NCBI GenBank assembly: GCA_021789395.1
Contig: JAJYJP010000005.1
Coordinates: 1 to 29,737 of the forward strand
Source of the DNA: a bacterium
Lineage (GTDB): Bacteria; Patescibacteriota; Minisyncoccia; Moranbacterales; UBA2206
Length of the DNA stretch: 29,737 nucleotides
Reading direction: 5' to 3'
The first letter of the stretch is position 1, and each line of letters begins with the position of its first letter. Shown here piece by piece: positions 13,108 to 24,036 of the stretch. The position numbers and the translations under genes are program-made. Below the pieces are notes generated by a model, which was not told the DNA's origin, searched no databases, and saw nothing but the letters and a program-made list of their open reading frames with translations.

Positions 13108-14406
13108 CTACAACTGTGGCGGATTCGGAGAAATCAAATCGCCTTGCGGATCGTGAATGTCAAAGGAAAATCCATGAAGAGCGTCGCCCGTCACCGTGAT
13201 GTCGGCTACCGGCACCGGGTAACTGTTTCCCGCTGACCCGAACGCTTGCGGAAGATTGATCGTGTAGCTTCTGATCGAGTCGCCGGCTTTGATTTGCACA
13301 ATCGCCGAAGTCGGCGCTGTTCCGTAATAGTAATTGATTCCCACCCGATAGGTTCCGACTTCCAACGTGCCGCATCCGACATAATAGTGTTCCGGACCGA
13401 AGCCGTCGGTATCATCCATATCAAGATAGCCGGACGTTCCGTTTTTGTTCGAATAATAAACATGGGTTCCGTCAGGCTCGAACACGTGCAGATCGACATC
13501 GGGCTGATTGTCCCAGGTGAGTGTTACGGTAATGACGCCGTCCTGGGCAGTTTGGTTGGGAGAAACCAAAGATGCCATTTCAGAATTTATGTTATCGAAT
13601 ATCTGTTGCTCGCTCCGGCTTCCGTTGACCAGATACGCGTCGATGAAGCTGTGGTTCAAACTGTCGCCGCTCTCCGTTCCGTCGCCGTTGTTGGTAATGT
13701 TAGGAGGAAGCGGAGCGGTCATTCCGTCATAGCCCGAAACCGCCGCAATCGCTCCAACGACCAAATCTTCATTGAGCGTCGTATACGGACCGTCCCCACC
13801 GACAATACTGGCCGGACTGGCGACTGAAACAATGCCGAAGCTGTTGGTCGGAATCGGATCCGCGCCATTGTAGAGAATCTGCCAAGCCGCATTGGCAAAA
13901 AAATTGCCCTGCGAGTGAGCGATCACAAGAACTTTTTTGCCTTCGGCTAAGCTGGCACGATAGAGCGCGATGTGATTAGCAAGATCCGCTTCGCCGATGC
14001 GGCCCGACACATCAAAATGAGAAACTTGATCTTCTATGGCGTCCCGAACCGGGTCGGGAAGAAAATCGAGGCCGCCCATCCAACGCCAGAAGGAAGTAGC
14101 AAAATTGTCCGAAGCAAGTTTCTGCCGCAGCGATTCGTACAAGTCCGACATAAAACCGTAGGTGTGGTTATATGCCAACTTGAATTCGAGTTGAGAATAT
14201 TCTTCGGGAGGAAGTTGGGCACGGAGCTTGGCTTTGAATTCTTCAAGAGAATGCTTTGCATCGACCTTGGTAGTCATAATCCCATTTCCAAATACCACAA
14301 CGGTATTGGCTGCATTTTCACAAAACGAATTGGTCGTTGCATCACATGTGAAAGAATGACAAAAGAATAAAAAAATAAAGAACGTTACTATTATAAGTCG
14401 CTTCAC
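13108..14406 (-). CDS. Exported GxSxG hydrolase-like protein with C-terminal YfaP/DUF2135-like domain
   Basis: The product is 432 residues. An N-terminal signal peptide (KRLIIVTFFIFLFFCHSFTC) is followed by an alpha/beta-hydrolase-like region. The nucleophile elbow is VLVIAHSQGNFF (S165 in AHSQG), and a likely catalytic His is in LNHSFIDAYLV (H252). Residues about 290-400 form a beta domain like YfaP/DUF2135 (VTLTWDNQPDVDLHVFEPDG, then HYYVGCGTLEVGTYRVGINY). The lipase, esterase or thioesterase substrate cannot be told. Initiation is at GTG 14406, supported by AAGGAGGA (14414-14421) upstream. It starts 17 bases after the lipoprotein gene. Codon and base use look more GC-rich than the neighbouring accessory genes, which may signal transfer. 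Confidence 0.72.
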   Translation of the reverse strand: MKRLIIVTFFIFLFFCHSFTCDATTNSFCENAANTVVVFGNGIMTTKVDAKHSLEEFKAKLRAQLPPEEYSQLEFKLAYNHTYGFMSDLYESLRQKLASDNFATSFWRWMGGLDFLPDPVRDAIEDQVSHFDVSGRIGEADLANHIALYRASLAEGKKVLVIAHSQGNFFANAAWQILYNGADPIPTNSFGIVSVASPASIVGGDGPYTTLNEDLVVGAIAAVSGYDGMTAPLPPNITNNGDGTESGDSLNHSFIDAYLVNGSRSEQQIFDNINSEMASLVSPNQTAQDGVITVTLTWDNQPDVDLHVFEPDGTHVYYSNKNGTSGYLDMDDTDGFGPEHYYVGCGTLEVGTYRVGINYYYGTAPTSAIVQIKAGDSIRSYTINLPQAFGSAGNSYPVPVADITVTGDALHGFSFDIHDPQGDLISPNPPQL

Positions 14407-14423
14407 TTTTTATTCCTCCTTAA

Positions 14424-15017
14424 TTAGTTTGACATTGTGTTCACATCAAAAGTGCAATAAGATGAATCGTCTGGAAGCAAAGAAAACACTTCTCCGCCCA
14501 GTTGATCATCATATTTAAAATATGCCCTAGTGCGATCATCTGTATTTAAGATAGTCACCTCCAGTTTTTTTTGCATTTCTATGGAATTATCCAAACCAAC
14601 TAGAGAATTTAAACATGATGCTGCCTTATCTTCCTCGTCAGAATGCTGCATAGAAAGTTGTTTACTATTTGCATCAAGCAATTCACTCTGAACGACTTTA
14701 GCATCCTGCGTCAAAGCCGCTCTGGTTTTTTCCGAATTGGAATAAGTCTGCGCGATATAACGTTGCACGTCATCCCGCACGCCGTCATGATCCGAGTCAA
14801 CGCCGGCCAGTGTTTGTTTACCCGCTTCGCCAGGATCCGGCGGAAGTCCGCTTTGGTCCGTCGAATTTGTTACCGTCGGTTGAGACGAGTTCGTTACTGT
14901 CGGTTGAGACGTTTGCGACGCCGGTGATGAGCCACTGCCAGAACAACCGGCAAAAAACAAAATACCCACGACCGAAAGCGCGGTCAAAAATAATCTGATA
15001 ATTTTTTTGTTTCTCAT
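14424..15017 (-). CDS. Lipoprotein with Ca-binding-like DxDxDG motif, hypothetical
   Basis: The protein has a type II signal peptide with lipobox FFAGC (Cys25), so it should be anchored to the outer face of the membrane. A Ser/Thr-rich spacer contains a direct repeat of SQPTVTNS. A segment with DSDHDGVRDDVQRYIAQTY resembles thrombospondin type 3 or EF-loop calcium sites. The rest (about 100 residues) is unrecognised and includes two Cys that could form a disulphide. The ATG at 15017 is chosen because GGAGG lies 5-6 bases upstream; the longer reading would begin inside that site. It is first in an operon with the hydrolase-like gene, so the two may work together at the surface. Confidence 0.7.
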   Translation of the reverse strand: MRNKKIIRLFLTALSVVGILFFAGCSGSGSSPASQTSQPTVTNSSQPTVTNSTDQSGLPPDPGEAGKQTLAGVDSDHDGVRDDVQRYIAQTYSNSEKTRAALTQDAKVVQSELLDANSKQLSMQHSDEEDKAASCLNSLVGLDNSIEMQKKLEVTILNTDDRTRAYFKYDDQLGGEVFSLLPDDSSYCTFDVNTMSN

Positions 15018-15041
15018 TTTTTCCTCCATAAATTTTAGAAC

Positions 15042-15058
15042 CGCGAAACGCGGTTGCT
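15042..15058 (-). promoter_or_regulatory. Perfect hairpin in the lipoprotein mRNA leader
   Basis: AACCGCG (15042-15048) and CGCGGTT (15052-15058) form a seven-pair stem with a 3-base loop, about 15 bases before the ribosome-binding site. A decoy-like AAAGGAGGTG lies further upstream in the same leader. This may affect translation; function is inferred only. Confidence 0.4.
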
Positions 15059-15116
15059 TTAAAAAATTACTTCAACACCTCCTTTCCATAGGATACCACA
15101 ATTTTTATCAAAGAAC

Positions 15117-15158
15117 TAAGCTCATCCATATTATAATGTATGAGCTTAATCATGGCAA
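15117..15158 (-). promoter_or_regulatory. Promoter of the lipoprotein operon flanked by a 9-bp inverted repeat
   Basis: On the minus strand, TTGCCA (15153-15158), a 17-base spacer and TATAAT (15130-15135) form a good promoter. TAAGCTCAT (15117-15125) and ATGAGCTTA (15140-15148) are a perfect inverted repeat that brackets the -10 box. A dimeric repressor bound here would block polymerase. Confidence 0.6.
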
Positions 15159-15175
15159 ATTATTTTTAACGACAC

Positions 15176-15212
15176 AAAAAAACCGCCCGGAAAATTCGAG
15201 GCGGTCTTTTTA
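15176..15212 (-). terminator. Terminator of rpoBC (recurrent hairpin family)
   Basis: CCGCC (15183-15187) pairs with GGCGG (15200-15204). On the minus strand the stem leads into TTTTTTT. It follows the rpoC stop codon by about 20 bases. Confidence 0.8.
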
Positions 15213-15230
15213 TTCTGAAGTTCGAGAAAC

Positions 15231-18200
15231 TTATTCTTCTCTGTATCCTGTTCCGGCTGGAATAAGTTTTCCGATGATGACGTTTTCCTTAAGTCCGCGA
15301 AGACTGTCTTCTTTGCCTTCCACCGCGGCGTTGATAAGAACGCGGGCAGTTTCCTGGAAGGAAGCGGCTGACAAGAAACTTTCGGTCGAGAGAGCCACTT
15401 TCGTGATTCCCAAAACCATCTTCTCGCTTTTGGCCGGCGTTCCGCCTTTCGCCTTCACTTCTGCATTCACATCATTGAATTGATCTCTCTCCACAATATC
15501 TCCCACCAAAAGATCCGTATCACCTGCATCAGTTACTAGTAAGCGGGAAAACATCTGGCGTACAATAACTTCCACGTGTTTGTCATTGATTCCTTCACCT
15601 TGCGAAGCATAAATTTCCTGGATTTCCCTGACGATATAACGATGCACTTCTTCCCATCCCATCGCATTGTAAAGTTTCTTAAGGTCGATGTTTCCTTCGA
15701 TCAATTTTGTTCCTTTGCCGATCAAATCACCTTCTGCCACTTTCAACGTACTTCCGGCAGGCACTTCGTATTCAGAAATTTTCTTGGTCTTATCTTGCGA
15801 TTCGATTTTGATTGCGATGACTTTATCTCCAGTTTCGATGCCGGCAACTTTACCATCGACTTCGGAAATGGCCGCTTCTCCTTTCGGAGGACGGGCTTCA
15901 AAAATTTCTTCAACGCGCGGAAGACCTTGAGTGATGTCCGATCCGGCAACACCTCCGATATGGAAGGTACGCATCGTCAACTGGGTTCCCGGCTCACCGA
16001 TCGCCTGAGCAGCGACGATTCCGACCGCCTGACCGATCTGGACAAGATGACCCCGGCCAAGATCCGCTCCGTAACACTTCTGGCAAACGCCGCGGGAAGT
16101 CTTACAAGTTACCAATGATCGGATTTTAATTTTTTCAATCCCCAATTTCTCAATCAACTGACCTTGCTCTTTGGAAATTAAAGCGCCCTTTTCTACGATC
16201 ACTTCTCCGGTTTTCGAATTAACTACATCCTCCACTGTCACGCGGCCGATCGCCCGGCTGGCGAAACTCTGTCCGATCCGATCAGAATCTTCTTTGTAAA
16301 TATAAGTTCCGGTCTTGTCCTTGCAATCTTCTTCGCGGATAATCACATCTTGGGCCACATCCACTAAACGTCTTGTCAGATAACCGGCCGTCGCCGTTCT
16401 CAAAGCGGTATCGGCCATACCTTTACGCGCACCGTGAGTAGAGATGAAATATTCCAAAACATTCAAACCTTCTTTGTAGCAGCTTTTGATTGGTAACTCA
16501 ATCGTTTCTCCGGTCGGTCCAGCCATCAAACCTTTCATTCCGGCCATCTGGACGACGACTGATTCGGAACCGCGAGCCTTGGAATAAACCATCGAATAGA
16601 CCGGCCCTTCTTTGTCGATCGATTCGCGGACCGCATCGGTGATTCTGTTTTTAGCGTCATTCCAAATTTCAATGACCTGGCTTTTTCTTTCCTCTTCGGT
16701 CAGAAGTCCCATGTTATATTGCTGTTTGATCGTTTCCACTTTCTCTTCCGCCTTCTCCAAAATTTCTTTCTTGACTCCCGGCACAGCCAGATCATCCATT
16801 CCCCAACTGATACCCGATTTAGTAACCGCTTTAAATCCCAAGTCTTTGATCTTATCGACAAATTGGGCGGTCGCTTCCTGGCCGGAAGTTTCCAGAACTT
16901 TAGCAACGAGCGCCTTGAGCTCTTTCTTGGTCATCTCTTCATTGATGAACCGCAGATTCTCCGGAATAATTTCATTCAGTCTGATTCTTCCGACTGAAGT
17001 TTCGATCAATTTACCTTCATAAATGACTTTTATCTTCGCTCTGATATCTATCTCTTTTAATTCCGATGCCAGAATCGCTTCATCAACTGTGGCGAACGCC
17101 TTTCCTTCGCCTTTAGCTCCCGGAACAATGTGGGTAAAGTAATAACAACCCAAGACCATATCCAGAGTCGGCGTAGTGATCGGATCGCCACTAGCCGGCT
17201 TCAGCAAGTTTTTCGCTGAAAGCATCAGGTTCTCACTTTCCCATCGAGCCTTGTCGGTAAGAGGAACATGCACTGCCATCTGGTCTCCGTCGAAGTCGGC
17301 GTTGAACGCGGAACATACCATCGGATGAACCTGGATCGCTTTTCCTTCGATCAACACCGGTTGGAAAGCCTGGATGCTCAGACGGTGAAGGGTTGGAGCG
17401 CGGTTTAACAGAACATAGTGATGCGAAATAATTTCATCCAGAATTTCATAAGCTTCTTCGTTTTCTCCTTCCACCATCTTACCGGCGTTTCTGACATTAA
17501 AAGCCAGCTCCCGTTCGATAAGCTTATTGATAATAAAAGGTTTAAATAATTCCAAGGCCATCTTTTTCGGAATGCCGCACTGATGCAATTTAAGTTGCGG
17601 ACCAACTACGATTACGGAACGGCCGGAATAGTCGACGCGTTTTCCAAGCAGGTTCTGACGGAACCGTCCTTGTTTTCCTTTCAGAGTATCAGCCAAAGAC
17701 CGCAATGCTCTGCGCTGTCCGGTCGAAGCGGTTACGCTGACCTGGCCGCGGCGGGCACTGTTATCAAACAACGCATCTACAGCTTCCTGAAGCATCCGTT
17801 TTTCATTTCTCGTAATGACTTCCGGCGCGCCGATTTCGATCAATTTTTTCAAACGATTGTTCCTGTTGATGATTCTTCGGTACAGATCGTTCAGATCGGA
17901 TGTCGCGAAACGGCCTCCGTCCAAAGCCACCATCGGACGCAAGTCCGGCGGAATGACTGGGATGATCACCGGCAACATCCATTCTAATTTCAATTTTGAA
18001 TTAATAAATCCTTGGAAAAGTTTGATGCGCTTCAGAATTTTTTTCTTATCAACCGTATCGTCGCTTTCCAATTCTTTCTTAAGCGCCTCTATTTCTTCAT
18101 CCATATTAATGTTTTCCAGAATTTTTCTAATTGCTTCCGCTCCGATTCCTGCAGTAAATACCTGCGCATAACGGGAAGACAGATTGAAATATTCAATCTC

Positions 18201-18803
18201 TGAAATGATCGAGAGTTTTTTCAGATTTTTCAATTCGTCCTTAGCGCCCCGATAAACAGCTTTCAACTCTTCCATTTTCTTTTCCCGTTCTTTTCCTTCC
18301 AGTTTGCCGATTTCTTTCTGCTTGTTCTTAAATTCCTGATCGATCTGGGCATAAGCTTTTTCCCGCTCTTTTTCATCAACATTAAGGATGATATAGCTCG
18401 AAAAATAAATCACCTTTTCCAATTCTTGCGGACTCATTCCCAATGCCAAACCGATCTTGGAAGGCACGCCCCTCAAAAACCAGATATGGGAAACCGGCAC
18501 AGCCAGTTGGATATGGCCCATTCTTTCCCGACGAACGCTTGAACGGGTAACTTCCACGCCACATTTGTCACAAACGATACCTTTATACCTGATTCTTTTA
18601 TATTTTCCGCAATAACATTCCCAGTCCCGGGAAGGACCAAAAATTTTCTCGCAAAAAAGACCGTCTTTTTCATAGCGCTGAGTTCGATAATTGATGGTCT
18701 CCGGCTTCGTAACTTCGCCGTGCGACCACATTAAAATCTCATCGGGACTAGCCAGCTTCAGCCTAACGCTATTAAAATCGCTTACTTTTGTTATTGAATC
18801 CAT
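15231..18803 (-). CDS. rpoC: DNA-directed RNA polymerase subunit beta'
   Basis: Beta' (1190 residues) forms the catalytic cleft of RNA polymerase with beta. It has the N-terminal zinc site (C63, C65, C78, C81 in ECYCGKY...VCDKCG), the lid and switch regions (KQGRFRQNLLGKRVDYSGRS), the absolutely conserved Mg-binding NADFDGD motif (Asp 503, 505 and 507), the bridge-helix region (GARKGMADTALRTATAGYLT), and a second zinc site (CKTSRGVCQKCYG). The C-terminal part reaches the usual SFLSAASFQETARVL ending. Length matches compact non-proteobacterial enzymes, with no lineage-specific insert or intein. It is separated from rpoB by a 45-base AT-only spacer and has no visible Shine-Dalgarno. Confidence 0.99.
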   Translation of the reverse strand: MDSITKVSDFNSVRLKLASPDEILMWSHGEVTKPETINYRTQRYEKDGLFCEKIFGPSRDWECYCGKYKRIRYKGIVCDKCGVEVTRSSVRRERMGHIQLAVPVSHIWFLRGVPSKIGLALGMSPQELEKVIYFSSYIILNVDEKEREKAYAQIDQEFKNKQKEIGKLEGKEREKKMEELKAVYRGAKDELKNLKKLSIISEIEYFNLSSRYAQVFTAGIGAEAIRKILENINMDEEIEALKKELESDDTVDKKKILKRIKLFQGFINSKLKLEWMLPVIIPVIPPDLRPMVALDGGRFATSDLNDLYRRIINRNNRLKKLIEIGAPEVITRNEKRMLQEAVDALFDNSARRGQVSVTASTGQRRALRSLADTLKGKQGRFRQNLLGKRVDYSGRSVIVVGPQLKLHQCGIPKKMALELFKPFIINKLIERELAFNVRNAGKMVEGENEEAYEILDEIISHHYVLLNRAPTLHRLSIQAFQPVLIEGKAIQVHPMVCSAFNADFDGDQMAVHVPLTDKARWESENLMLSAKNLLKPASGDPITTPTLDMVLGCYYFTHIVPGAKGEGKAFATVDEAILASELKEIDIRAKIKVIYEGKLIETSVGRIRLNEIIPENLRFINEEMTKKELKALVAKVLETSGQEATAQFVDKIKDLGFKAVTKSGISWGMDDLAVPGVKKEILEKAEEKVETIKQQYNMGLLTEEERKSQVIEIWNDAKNRITDAVRESIDKEGPVYSMVYSKARGSESVVVQMAGMKGLMAGPTGETIELPIKSCYKEGLNVLEYFISTHGARKGMADTALRTATAGYLTRRLVDVAQDVIIREEDCKDKTGTYIYKEDSDRIGQSFASRAIGRVTVEDVVNSKTGEVIVEKGALISKEQGQLIEKLGIEKIKIRSLVTCKTSRGVCQKCYGADLGRGHLVQIGQAVGIVAAQAIGEPGTQLTMRTFHIGGVAGSDITQGLPRVEEIFEARPPKGEAAISEVDGKVAGIETGDKVIAIKIESQDKTKKISEYEVPAGSTLKVAEGDLIGKGTKLIEGNIDLKKLYNAMGWEEVHRYIVREIQEIYASQGEGINDKHVEVIVRQMFSRLLVTDAGDTDLLVGDIVERDQFNDVNAEVKAKGGTPAKSEKMVLGITKVALSTESFLSAASFQETARVLINAAVEGKEDSLRGLKENVIIGKLIPAGTGYREE

Positions 18804-18848
18804 AATTATTAATTTTAAATTTTAAATTTAAAATTTTAAATTTATTAT
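18804..18848. repeat. AT-only palindromic spacer between rpoB and rpoC
   Basis: The spacer contains only A and T over long runs, with a perfect 20-bp palindrome of AAATTTTAAA/TTTAAAATTT (18817-18836). It resembles the ftsK-rodZ spacer at 4588-4690. It lies inside an operon, so full termination is unlikely. Confidence 0.6.
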
Positions 18849-22256
<3,408 letters not shown>

Positions 22257-22271
22257 ACAAATAACGCCCAC

Positions 22272-22462
22272 CCCTCACTTATTCCGCTTAAAATCTAGGA
22301 AACAAGCGTATGGATGAGATTTAATGAGTTAAGTATTTAATTGATTTTGTTGTTTGGAAGCAATGTTTTCCCCTTATTTTCCTTTGATTGCTACTGGCCT
22401 CGGACCAAGTTCCTGAAGTAGGCTGCCAAATCCTCTTTGACAGACTTGACAAATGTAAGTTA
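22272..22462 (-). promoter_or_regulatory. Long 5' leader of rpoBC, candidate cis-regulatory RNA
   Basis: About 185-200 bases separate the predicted transcription start (near 22456) from rpoB, unusually long for this compact genome, and they contain no reading frame. Near the 5' end a CTACT/AGTAG stem encloses GGAACTTGGTCCGAGGCC. A ribosomal-protein or polymerase autoregulatory leader is possible; a CCGAGG element occurs in some L10-type leaders, but I cannot establish homology. Confidence 0.4.
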
Positions 22463-22490
22463 ATTATAAGAGAAATTTTTATCTTGTCAA
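22463..22490 (-). promoter_or_regulatory. Strong rpoBC promoter
   Basis: On the minus strand a consensus TTGACA (22485-22490), a 16-base spacer and a consensus TATAAT (22463-22468) form the best promoter match in the window, in keeping with the high demand for RNA polymerase. Confidence 0.8.
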
Positions 22491-22520
22491 GAAATAAATT
22501 TATTTTTTATTAGATAAAAT

Positions 22521-22548
22521 AAAAAATCCTTTAAACAAAGGTTTTTTT
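22521..22548 (-). terminator. Terminator of the TsaB-like gene
   Basis: CCTTT and AAAGG form the stem around AAAC, flanked by A- and T-runs with one T-T mismatch. It lies between the TsaB-like stop codon and the rpoBC promoter. Confidence 0.6.
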
Positions 22549-22581
22549 GAAATTTTTTGTCGCCGGACAGTTGCTTATCCT

Positions 22582-22854
22582 TTAGTTATCCACAGCTTTC
22601 GCCCAATTGAAAGCATCTTCCACCGCTTTGGCGATGCGAAAGCTGGTATACGACTCGGCAATATCGGTTTTGAGTTTCATTTTTTCAATATCCTTCGGTC
22701 GAAGATTATTTTTCTTGAGCAAACTGTCGATATTCGGCAAAAGATTGCTGGCCAAATCATGATCTTCCGCAAAAGTCAGCGTATCTAAAATTTTTTCTTT
22801 TTCACTTAAAGAAAGTTCGATGATCTTATTTTCAATTTTGACTTGAATGATCAT
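22582..22854 (-). CDS. Short TsaB-like (N-terminal half) protein
   Basis: The protein is 90 residues. It aligns by eye with the N-terminal half of TsaB (YeaZ), the non-catalytic partner of TsaD in tRNA t6A37 synthesis. It starts with a beta-strand pair (MIIQVKIENKIIELSLSEKE) where TsaB has its phosphate-1-like strands. The helix ASNLLPNIDSLLKKNNLRPK corresponds to TsaB 'LLPLIDELL..AGL', and AESYTSFRIAKAVEDAFNWA corresponds to 'GPGSFTGLRIGLATAKGLA'. TsaB is normally about 220-240 residues. The Gly-rich turn is lost (ESYTSFR for GPGSFTGLR) and the C-terminal lobe is absent. It could be a minimal scaffold, a degenerate relic, or an unrelated protein of similar fold. The stop is followed by a terminator, so this is not a sequencing frameshift at the 3' end. 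Confidence 0.55.
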   Translation of the reverse strand: MIIQVKIENKIIELSLSEKEKILDTLTFAEDHDLASNLLPNIDSLLKKNNLRPKDIEKMKLKTDIAESYTSFRIAKAVEDAFNWAKAVDN

Positions 22855-22894
22855 AAATTAATAATAACACATCTAGCTTTAAATCAAATTAATA

Positions 22895-23563
22895 TTAATT
22901 TGAGAAATTGTCGGATTTCCTGATTCTTCCTACGATCGCCGCGATCAAACTGGTGAGATAAATAATGACGAGAATAAACGCGGAGAATAAATAAATGCCA
23001 CCGATAAAAATATTGCCGTTTATGTCCGTACCGTTATACAGTCCGTGAAAAACCACGAACACGAACGCCACCGGATTGAGAAAATGCAACACTCTCCACA
23101 ACCAATTCTTCAGATGCTTTTTAAGATACGAAGTGACGGTCATTATGGCCAAAAGATAAAAAGCGATAATGCCAAAACTCATGTAATACGGATCGACAAT
23201 CGTCGTGTGCGAATAAAAAGGAATGAACAAATCGCCCAAATTCAGGTTGGCCATTTGGTCAAAAAGCAAACTCGATCCGTGGATCAAAGTCCAAAACACG
23301 CTGGCCGCCCCCATAAAACAATGAAGATCGAAACTATAGACGCGTGCTACAAAATTTTTTAGGAGCGGATTGCGGATGGAAAGGCCCAGAAAAATCGTCA
23401 GCCACAAAAAAATGTAAGCTAAAATTCCGGACGAACGCGACAAATACCAGGCCCAGTTGGCCTGAGCATCATAAGGAGAAATGATATTTATCAAAATCTG
23501 GAAGATAGCAAAAACGGCAGCAAGCAAAACAAAGTACAGGAATGCTTTGGAAAAAAATTTCAT
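22895..23563 (-). CDS. Ferric reductase-like transmembrane haem protein
   Basis: The 222-residue protein has six predicted membrane helices and the four-histidine pattern of the ferric reductase/MsrQ/YedZ transmembrane domain: H81 (FDLHCF) and H95 (LIHGSS) on one pair of helices, H160 (VLHFLN) and H173 (VFHGLY) on the other. Paired His at spacings of 13-14 normally bind one or two b-type haems that pass electrons across the membrane. No FAD/NAD-binding cytoplasmic domain is fused, as in MsrQ-type proteins, and no MsrP or FMN-binding partner is nearby. The next gene upstream (23585-23893) is 21 bases away and probably co-transcribed. The physiological electron donor and acceptor are unknown. 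Confidence 0.75.
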   Translation of the reverse strand: MKFFSKAFLYFVLLAAVFAIFQILINIISPYDAQANWAWYLSRSSGILAYIFLWLTIFLGLSIRNPLLKNFVARVYSFDLHCFMGAASVFWTLIHGSSLLFDQMANLNLGDLFIPFYSHTTIVDPYYMSFGIIAFYLLAIMTVTSYLKKHLKNWLWRVLHFLNPVAFVFVVFHGLYNGTDINGNIFIGGIYLFSAFILVIIYLTSLIAAIVGRIRKSDNFSN

Positions 23564-23584
23564 GCGTTCTTTGCCCGATAAGAT

Positions 23585-23893
23585 TTAAGAAGTTCTGGTC
23601 CGATGATGAGTCGAAACAGAAACAGGAGAAGAAACCGCGGTCTGGGTTTGGCTGGGCTGGGATGTTGCCGACGGATCGGAATAATAGTTATCGTCCTGGG
23701 TTGTTGAATAATCAGAACTGCTGGCAAGCGGACCAGCCTGGACATCAGAAACGGAATTCGTGGCATTGGTGCCGTTTAATTGATTCAGTTTGTTGCCGTC
23801 TTCTTTGGACTTTATGCCCAGCGCAAAAATGATCAAAAATAAAAAACCGGACAGACTGATTAGAAATTTTTCCAGCTTGTTTCTCTTAAACAT
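23585..23893 (-). CDS. Small anchored Ser/Thr-rich protein, hypothetical
   Basis: The 102-residue product begins MFKRNKLEKFLISLSGFLFL, a basic start plus one hydrophobic helix (about 9-27), then a polar Asn/Ser/Thr/Gln-rich tail without structure-forming motifs, ending STHHRTRTS. It is either a signal-anchor protein with an outside tail or a secreted low-complexity protein. It sits 21 bases upstream of the ferric-reductase-like gene on the same strand, so a linked role at the membrane is plausible. No family recognised. Confidence 0.55.
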   Translation of the reverse strand: MFKRNKLEKFLISLSGFLFLIIFALGIKSKEDGNKLNQLNGTNATNSVSDVQAGPLASSSDYSTTQDDNYYSDPSATSQPSQTQTAVSSPVSVSTHHRTRTS

Positions 23894-23974
23894 AATTCAT
23901 TGCGACTTATAGATTACAAATCAAATTTCAGCTTATAACATACTACGAACCAGGGTCATTTTTAGTTTCAAAAA

Positions 23975-24015
23975 AAGCAAAAACGCCGCTCGCATAAGCC
24001 AAAACGGCGTTGTTT
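23975..24015 (-). terminator. Terminator of the amidase gene
   Basis: AACGCCG (23982-23988) pairs with CGGCGTT (24005-24011). On the minus strand the stem runs into a TTTTGCTTTTTT tract. It follows the amidase stop codon by about 20 bases. Confidence 0.75.
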
Positions 24016-24036
24016 GCCAATCTTTGAAATTAGGAC

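Noticed and set aside
13246..13827. Plus-strand reading frame of 193 codons opposite the hydrolase-like gene
   Set aside because: The opposite strand has a signal peptide, GxSxG motif, YfaP-like domain and ribosome-binding site; this frame is a shadow.
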